Shown: piece after piece, positions 55,549 through 64,000 of the stretch
How the letters are laid out: the number at the start of each line of letters is the position of its first letter
Numbering within the stretch: the stretch's first letter is position 1
From: Paraburkholderia megapolitana
Lineage (GTDB): Bacteria > Pseudomonadota > Gammaproteobacteria > Burkholderiales > Burkholderiaceae
Direction: 5' to 3'
NCBI RefSeq assembly: GCF_007556815.1
Contig: NZ_CP041745.1
Coordinates: forward strand, 2,519,001 to 2,583,000
DNA: 64,000 nt
Notes under the pieces: generated by a model
Seen by the model: only the letters and a program-made list of their open reading frames with translations
The model's database searches: none
Told to the model about the DNA's origin: nothing
Made by a program: the position numbers and the translations under genes

Positions 55549-56358
55549 ATGGCTATTACGATCAAAAACGAACACGATATCGCGCAAATGCGCGTTGCAT
55601 GCCGCCTCGGGAGCGAGGTGCTCGACTACATCACGCCTTTCGTCAAGCCCGGCATCACGACCGGCGAACTCGACCGGCTGTGCCACGAATACATGCTGAA
55701 CGTACAGGGTACGGTGCCCGCCCCGCTCAACTATCAGCCGCCGGGCTACCCGCCGTACCCGAAAGCCACCTGCATTTCCGTCAACGACGTGATCTGCCAC
55801 GGCATCCCAGGCGAGAAGACGCTCAAGAACGGCGACGCGCTGAACATCGACATCACGGTGATCAAGAACGGTTATTTCGGCGATACCAGCCGGATGTTCA
55901 TCGTCGGTGAAGGGTCGATTCTCGCGAAGCGGCTTGTCCAGACCACCTTCGAATGCATGTGGCTCGGCATCGAGCAGGTGCGCCCGGGCGCGCATCTCGG
56001 CGACATCGGCTACGCGATCCAGCGGCACGCGGAGGCGCAGGGCTATAGCGTGGTGCGCGAGTACTGCGGCCACGGCATCGGCACTGTGTTCCACGAAGAT
56101 CCGCAAATCCTGCACTACGGCCGCCCCGGCACGGGCCTCGAATTGCAGACCGGCATGATCTTCACGATCGAACCGATGATCAACGCCGGCCGCCGCGATA
56201 TCCGCACCATGCCCGACCAGTGGACCGTCAAGACCAAAGACCGCAGCCTGTCCGCACAGTGGGAGCACACCATCCTCGTCACGGAAACGGGGCACGACGT
56301 GCTGACCGTCTCCGCCGGTACGCCCGCCCGGCCGGCGCTCAGCGCCGCTACCGCCTGA
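55549..56358 (+). CDS. map: Type I methionine aminopeptidase
   Basis: This 269-residue metalloprotease removes N-terminal methionine. The metal ligands are present: Asp in [23 protein letters not shown] (two Asp), His in [15 protein letters not shown], and Glu in [13 protein letters not shown] and [13 protein letters not shown] 55549 ([10 protein letters not shown]) is chosen over a longer open frame. It is followed by glnD 31 bases on. Confidence 0.97.
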   Translation: MAITIKNEHDIAQMRVACRLGSEVLDYITPFVKPGITTGELDRLCHEYMLNVQGTVPAPLNYQPPGYPPYPKATCISVNDVICHGIPGEKTLKNGDALNIDITVIKNGYFGDTSRMFIVGEGSILAKRLVQTTFECMWLGIEQVRPGAHLGDIGYAIQRHAEAQGYSVVREYCGHGIGTVFHEDPQILHYGRPGTGLELQTGMIFTIEPMINAGRRDIRTMPDQWTVKTKDRSLSAQWEHTILVTETGHDVLTVSAGTPARPALSAATA

Positions 56359-56389
56359 GCTTTTCGTTTCCCTTGTCCGCCGCGTGCCC

Positions 56390-58969
56390 ATGAGTAGCGT
56401 CCAGGTTGTGCCTCTTTTCAGTGCTACGTCGCTCAAGGCGGACTACAAGATAGCGAAGGCCGCGCTGCTGGAGCGCTTCAGGACCGCCGGTAACGTCGAT
56501 ACGCTAATGCGCTCGCTCGCGCGTCTCACCGATACCGCGCTGCGCGGCGCCTGGGATGCGTGTGGACTGCCGCCTACGCTGACGCTGCTGGCCGTCGGCG
56601 GTTATGGACGTGGCGAACTCGCGCCGTTTTCCGACATCGACATTCTGGTGCTGCTGCCCGACGGGCCGAATCCGCAGCTTGAAACACGGCTCGAGCGCTT
56701 CATTGGACTTGCGTGGGATCTCGGGCTCGAACTCGGCAGCAGTGTGCGCACCGTCGAGCAATGTCTCGAAGAAGCCGCCAACGACATCACCGTGCGGACC
56801 TCGCTGCTCGAAGCACGTCGAATTGTGGGCAGCACATCGCTGTTCGAGGGGTTCGCCGTGCACTATCGCGAGGCGCTCGATCCGCGCGCCTTCTTTCAGG
56901 CGAAGGTGCTGGAAATGCGTCAGCGCCACGCGAAATTCCAGGACACGCCCTACTCGCTCGAACCGAACATCAAGGAAAGCCCCGGCGGCCTGCGCGATCT
57001 GCAACTGATCCTCTGGGTTACGCAGGCGGCGGGCTTCGGCAGCAGCTGGCGCGAACTCGATGCACGCGGCCTGATCACCGAGCGCGAAGCACGCGGACTG
57101 CGTCGCAACGAGAGCTTCCTGAAGACGCTGCGCGCGCGGCTGCATGTGATCGCCGGGCGGCGCCAGGACATTCTCGTTTTCGACCTGCAGATCGCGGTCG
57201 CCGAAAGCTTCGGGCACAAGGCCACCGACGCGAAACGCGCCAGCGAACATTTGATGCGCCGCTACTACTGGGCAGCGAAAGCCGTCACGCAGTTGGCGAC
57301 GATCCTGATCCAGAACATCGAGGCGCAGCTGTTTCCGGATACGAGCGGCATCACGCGTGTGCTCTCGGACCATTTCGTCGAGAAGCAAGGCATGCTGGAG
57401 ATTGCCGGCGACGATGTCTTCGAGCGCGAACCGCATGCGATTCTCGAAGCGTTCCTGCTGTACGAGAAGATTCGCGGCGTCAAAGGGCTGTCCGCGCGCA
57501 CGCTGCGCGCGCTCTACAACGCGCGCGACACGATGGACCGGCACTGGCGCCGCGACCCCGAAAACCGTCGCATGTTCATGGAAATCCTCCAGCAGCCTGA
57601 AGGCATCACGCACGCGCTGCGGCTGATGAACCAGACGAGCGTGCTCGGGCGCTACCTGCTGAATTTCCGCCGCATCGTCGGGCAGATGCAGCACGACCTG
57701 TATCACGTGTACACCGTCGATCAGCACATCCTGATGGTGCTGCGCAACCTGCGCCGCTTCGCGGTCGCCGAACACGCGCACGAATATCCGTTCTGCAGCC
57801 AGCTGATCGCCAACTTCGAGCGGCCGTGGGTGCTGTATGTCGCGGCGCTGTTCCACGACATCGCGAAGGGCCGCGGTGGCGATCACTCGAAGCTCGGCAT
57901 GGCCGACGCCCGGCGTTTTTGCCGCGAGCACGGCATCGAAGCCGACGATACGGCGCTCGTCGTCTGGCTGGTCGAGCATCACCTGACGATGAGCCAGTTT
58001 GCCCAGAAGCAGGACACGAGCGACCCCGAGGTCATCAAGCGCTTCGCCGAACTGGTCCACAGCGAGCGGCGCCTGACAGCGCTGTATCTGCTGACGGTTG
58101 CCGATATCCGCGGCACCAGTCCGAAGGTCTGGAACACGTGGAAAGGCAAGCTGCTCGAAGACCTTTATCGCACGACGCTGAACGTGCTCGGTGGCGCGCA
58201 GCCCGATGCGCACTCGGAGCTGAAGTCCCGTCAGGAAGAGGCGCTCGCACTGCTGCGGCTCGAAACCGTGCCCGAGCACGCGCATAGCGCGCTGTGGGAT
58301 CAACTCGACGTCGGTTATTTCCTGCGCCACGATGCCGCCGATATCGCGTGGCAAACGCGCGTGCTGCATCGCCACGTCAACACGCCGACGCCGATCGTTC
58401 GGGCGCGTCCATGGCCGATCGGCGAAGCGTTGCAGGTGCTCGTCTATGTGCAGGATCGTCCCGATCTGTTCGCCGGCATCTGCGCGTATTTCGACCGCAA
58501 CGGGCTGTCGGTGCTCGATGCGCGGGTCAGCACGACGAAACACGGCTACGCACTCGATAACTTCCTCGTTGCGCACACCGAACGGGACGTGCACTATCGC
58601 GACATCGCGAATCTCGTGGAGCAGGAGCTCGCCGCCCGGCTGACCGCCGACGGCACGCTGCTGCCGGAACCGTCGAAGGGCCGTCTGTCGCGGCTCTCGC
58701 GCACGTTCCCTGTGACGCCGCGCGTCGACCTGCGGGCCGACGAGCGCGGCCAGTACTACATCCTGTCCGTGTCGGCCAACGACCGGCCAGGCCTTCTTTA
58801 TTCGATCGCGCGTGTGCTGGCTGAGCACCGGGTCGGCGTCCATGCGGCGCGGATCAATACGCTCGGCGAACGCGTCGAGGACGTGTTTCTGCTGGACGGA
58901 CGCGGCCTGTCGGACAACCGCCTGCAAATTCAGGTCGAGACCGAGCTGCTGCGCGCGATCGCAGTGTGA
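56390..58969 (+). CDS. glnD: [Protein-PII] uridylyltransferase / uridylyl-removing enzyme
   Basis: This 859-residue enzyme senses glutamine and adds or removes UMP on PII proteins to control nitrogen assimilation. The nucleotidyltransferase motif is [20 protein letters not shown] near residue 70. The HD domain for UMP removal has [20 protein letters not shown] near residue 485 and [12 protein letters not shown]. Two ACT domains follow ([20 protein letters not shown] and [20 protein letters not shown]). ATG 56390 is preceded in frame by a GTG at 56384. It is just downstream of map. Confidence 0.97.
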   Translation: MSSVQVVPLFSATSLKADYKIAKAALLERFRTAGNVDTLMRSLARLTDTALRGAWDACGLPPTLTLLAVGGYGRGELAPFSDIDILVLLPDGPNPQLETRLERFIGLAWDLGLELGSSVRTVEQCLEEAANDITVRTSLLEARRIVGSTSLFEGFAVHYREALDPRAFFQAKVLEMRQRHAKFQDTPYSLEPNIKESPGGLRDLQLILWVTQAAGFGSSWRELDARGLITEREARGLRRNESFLKTLRARLHVIAGRRQDILVFDLQIAVAESFGHKATDAKRASEHLMRRYYWAAKAVTQLATILIQNIEAQLFPDTSGITRVLSDHFVEKQGMLEIAGDDVFEREPHAILEAFLLYEKIRGVKGLSARTLRALYNARDTMDRHWRRDPENRRMFMEILQQPEGITHALRLMNQTSVLGRYLLNFRRIVGQMQHDLYHVYTVDQHILMVLRNLRRFAVAEHAHEYPFCSQLIANFERPWVLYVAALFHDIAKGRGGDHSKLGMADARRFCREHGIEADDTALVVWLVEHHLTMSQFAQKQDTSDPEVIKRFAELVHSERRLTALYLLTVADIRGTSPKVWNTWKGKLLEDLYRTTLNVLGGAQPDAHSELKSRQEEALALLRLETVPEHAHSALWDQLDVGYFLRHDAADIAWQTRVLHRHVNTPTPIVRARPWPIGEALQVLVYVQDRPDLFAGICAYFDRNGLSVLDARVSTTKHGYALDNFLVAHTERDVHYRDIANLVEQELAARLTADGTLLPEPSKGRLSRLSRTFPVTPRVDLRADERGQYYILSVSANDRPGLLYSIARVLAEHRVGVHAARINTLGERVEDVFLLDGRGLSDNRLQIQVETELLRAIAV

Positions 58970-58975
58970 GATTTC

Positions 58976-60889
58976 ATGCGAGTCAAATTAACAGCCAAGC
59001 ATCCGCGGCCGGCTTCGTCCGAACGCGCCCCTGTGCGCACCGGTAGTACGTCTGCGCGGAAGCCTGTGCGCGGGGCGGGTGCGGGTAAATCTGCGGGGGG
59101 CGCGGGGTCTGCTGGATCTGGTGGCGCGGGTAAGCCGCCGCGGGCGGGTGCAGCGCGGACCGGTTCGGCCGGTGCTGAGAAGCGTCCGGCGGGCAAGTTC
59201 GCCACTGTTACTGGTGAGCGGCGCAAGCCGGCGTCCGACGCGGGTGGCGTTAGATCCGACGCGCGGCGTGCGCCGTCCGAGCGGCCGCCCCGCCGCGCCG
59301 AGGGCGAACCTCGACGCTTTGACGGCGAGCGTGGGCGTGGTGATGGCCCAGCACGTCGTGCTGATGGCGAACGTTCGCGTGGTGATGGCCCGGCACGTCG
59401 TTTCGACGGTGAACGTACACGTGGTGATGGCCCGGCACGTCGTGCGGATGGTGAACGTCCGCGTGGAGATAGTCCGGCGCGACGTTTCGACGGCGAACGT
59501 CCACGTGGCGACGGCCCGACCCGACGTGCCGATGGCGACCGCCCGCGCGGCGATGGTCCGGCGCGACGTTTCGACGGTGAACGTACCCGCGGTGATGGCC
59601 CATCACGCCGTGCTGACGGCGAGCGTCCGCGTGGCGACGGCCCGGCCCGGCGCTTCGACAGCGAACCGCGTCGCACTGGCGGAGTACGTGCGCCACGCGA
59701 CGGCAACCCGGACGCGCCGCGCAATCGCGACGCGGCACGACCGGCACGTTTCACGGGCGAACGCGGTGCGCCGCGCCCGGACCGCGACGCGAGCGACCGT
59801 CGCGTCCCCACCGAACGTGGCCCGCGCGCAGCTTCGAGCGACCGTAGCGAGCGGCCCGTCTTCAGATCAGGCGAGAAACGCGAAACCGGACGCGACAGCG
59901 CCCCCGAGCGCAAGGAACGTCGCATCGCACAACCCATCAAGGGCGGATACGAAGGCCGCACTACCCGGCCGGCCGAGGACACCCGTCCGGCCCGCCCGGC
60001 CGCACGTCGCACCGCTGACGAGCACAACAGCCCCTATCCCGGCCCGAAGCTCGACGATCAACGCTCGAGGCGCGCCAAACGCGCGGATGACCCCAAGCCC
60101 TTCAGGCCAGCGCGCGAACGCGACGACGAACCCGGCACGCTGCGTCTGTCGAAGCTGATGTCCGAACTCGGCATGTGCTCGCGCCGCGAGGCCGACGAGT
60201 GGATCGAGAAAGGCTGGGTAACGGTCGACGGCGTGGTGATCGACACGTTGGGTACGAAGGTCCGCCCCGATCAACGCATCGACATCGATCCTGCCGCACA
60301 GGCCATGCAGGCAAAGCAGGTCACGATCCTCATACACAAGCCGGTCGGCTATGTATCGGGGCAGGCGGAAGACGGCTACGAACCCGCGGTCGCGCTGGTC
60401 ACGCCGGCCAACCGCTGGGAAGGCGACCATTCGGGTACCCAGTTCTCGCCCTCACATCTGCGGACGCTGGCACCGGCCGGACGGCTCGACATCGATTCGA
60501 CCGGACTGCTCGTGCTGACCCAGGATGGTCGGGTCGCGAAGCAGTTGATCGGCGGGCATTCCGAGGTCGACAAGGAGTATCTGGTCCGGGTCGCCTACGG
60601 CGACATCGAAACCGACGTCGATCAACACTTCCCTCCCGAGAGCCTCGCGCTACTGTGTCACGGCCTGTCCCTCGACGACGTGCCGCTCAAACCCGCGAAG
60701 GTCACCTGGCAGAACAGCGAGCAGCTTCGTTTCGTCCTGAATGAGGGCAAGAAGCGGCAGATCCGCCACATGTGCGAAGCCGTCGGGCTACGGGTTGTCG
60801 GATTGAAGCGGGTGCGCATCGGCAAGGTGATGCTGGGCGCACTGCCGCAAGGGCAATGGCGCTATCTGAGCGCCGACGAGTTGTTCTGA
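58976..60889 (+). CDS. RsuA/RluB/E/F family pseudouridine synthase with long repeat-rich N-terminus
   Basis: This 637-residue protein has its enzyme in the last 250 residues: an S4 RNA-binding domain (LRLSKLMSELGMCSRREADEWIEKG), then the catalytic Asp in LAPAGRLDIDSTGLLVLTQDG, and RFVLNEGKKRQIRHMCEAVGL. It is closest to RluF-like members by eye. The first 390 residues are low-complexity, rich in Arg, Gly, Asp, Pro and Ala, and contain about eight 14-residue repeats at residues 113-224. Such basic, disordered extensions could bind RNA. It begins six bases after glnD. The exact target uridine is not identified. Confidence 0.9.
   Translation: MRVKLTAKHPRPASSERAPVRTGSTSARKPVRGAGAGKSAGGAGSAGSGGAGKPPRAGAARTGSAGAEKRPAGKFATVTGERRKPASDAGGVRSDARRAPSERPPRRAEGEPRRFDGERGRGDGPARRADGERSRGDGPARRFDGERTRGDGPARRADGERPRGDSPARRFDGERPRGDGPTRRADGDRPRGDGPARRFDGERTRGDGPSRRADGERPRGDGPARRFDSEPRRTGGVRAPRDGNPDAPRNRDAARPARFTGERGAPRPDRDASDRRVPTERGPRAASSDRSERPVFRSGEKRETGRDSAPERKERRIAQPIKGGYEGRTTRPAEDTRPARPAARRTADEHNSPYPGPKLDDQRSRRAKRADDPKPFRPARERDDEPGTLRLSKLMSELGMCSRREADEWIEKGWVTVDGVVIDTLGTKVRPDQRIDIDPAAQAMQAKQVTILIHKPVGYVSGQAEDGYEPAVALVTPANRWEGDHSGTQFSPSHLRTLAPAGRLDIDSTGLLVLTQDGRVAKQLIGGHSEVDKEYLVRVAYGDIETDVDQHFPPESLALLCHGLSLDDVPLKPAKVTWQNSEQLRFVLNEGKKRQIRHMCEAVGLRVVGLKRVRIGKVMLGALPQGQWRYLSADELF
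59312..59683 (+). repeat. 42-bp tandem repeats with an 84-bp higher-order period
   Basis: Eight full 14-residue units plus one partial unit encode RR(F/A)DGERxRGDGPA. The third residue alternates Phe, Ala, Phe, Ala along the whole array, so the real repeat unit is a pair of 28 residues. Copies differ at only a few positions, which implies recent expansion or gene conversion. Confidence 0.92.
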
Positions 60890-60928
60890 CGCGCATCGCC
60901 CAGGGACTCAATCCAGGAAAGGCCCGAC

Positions 60929-60962
60929 GTTAAAAAGCCCACGAAAACGTGGGCTTTTTAAC
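60929..60962. terminator. Bidirectional intrinsic terminator
   Basis: GTTAAAAAGCCCACG and CGTGGGCTTTTTAAC form a perfect 15-bp stem with an AAAA loop, between convergent pseudouridine synthase and def genes. Confidence 0.95.
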
Positions 60963-60995
60963 GCATGCGCAGTTCGCCGCGCTCAACCGAAGCAA

Positions 60996-64000
<3,005 letters not shown>

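Noticed and set aside
55387..56436. 349-codon minus-strand frame opposite map
   Set aside because: Antisense shadow of map.
56504..58927. 807-codon minus-strand frame opposite glnD
   Set aside because: Antisense shadow; glnD motifs are complete on the plus strand.
59312..59647. Possible CRISPR array
   Set aside because: Units are contiguous with no spacers and stay in frame with a protein; it is a coding repeat.
58930..60027. Long minus-strand open frame with Arg/Ser/Pro repeats
   Set aside because: It is the antisense image of the 42-bp repeats in the pseudouridine synthase gene; its repeat period matches exactly and it has no family features.

Overview
The window looks like a chromosomal segment of a GC-rich betaproteobacterium of the family Burkholderiaceae, most like Paraburkholderia or a close relative. 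The evidence is the gene order rpsB-tsf-pyrH-frr-uppS-cdsA-dxr-rseP-bamA-skp-lpxD-fabZ-lpxA-lpxB-rnhB-trmH, the guaB/guaA locus, the ppsA/ppsR pair, and strongly G/C-biased third codon positions. No rRNA, tRNA, insertion sequence, prophage or CRISPR array was found. The genus is inferred from memory of the families, not from a search.

Positions 1-6417 (minus strand) hold a compact operon for medium-chain-length polyhydroxyalkanoate (PHA): acyl-CoA ligase (alkK-like), (R)-enoyl-CoA hydratase (phaJ-like), a class II type PHA synthase (phaC), a phasin, an intracellular PHA depolymerase (phaZ) broken by a one-base frameshift at its nucleophile elbow, and a DUF445 membrane protein that runs off the window. 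Positions 6673-8954 hold a cobalamin riboswitch and the btuB-type receptor it should control.

Positions 8955-27000 are an accessory region. In order: a hipA remnant; a minus-strand unit of two tandem divergent GH3 (NagZ-like) proteins and an MFS transporter with its own promoter and palindrome; a unit of class III aminotransferase, APC permease and DUF1349 protein divergent from a LysR regulator; a DoxX / exported RidA / two-subunit molybdenum hydroxylase operon divergent from a MarR regulator, with an 11-bp tandem repeat inside it; orphan DeoR and LacI regulators; an STM3941-like membrane protein with an overlapping small ORF; and an intact hipBA toxin-antitoxin pair with repeated operator-like sites.

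Positions 27139-39840 are core genes: guaA, a small membrane protein, guaB, a DMT exporter, rnfH-ratA, smpB, the qmcA-nfeD pair, and divergent ppsA/ppsR. Positions 39899-54119 are the envelope and translation cluster (lipid A acyl/disaccharide steps, outer-membrane assembly, isoprenoid and phospholipid precursors, ribosome recycling, UMP kinase, EF-Ts), followed by rpsB, which has a structured leader. Positions 55549-63577 hold map, glnD, a pseudouridine synthase with a long 14-residue repeat tract, def and ligA. After ligA, positions 63690-63845 can fold into a long rod and may be a non-coding RNA gene.

The places most worth follow-up are the twin GH3 proteins that lack canonical catalytic residues inside an uncharacterised amino-compound cluster, the frameshifted phaZ in an otherwise complete PHA operon, the exported RidA beside a molybdenum hydroxylase, the repeat-rich pseudouridine synthase, and the putative RNA beside ligA.
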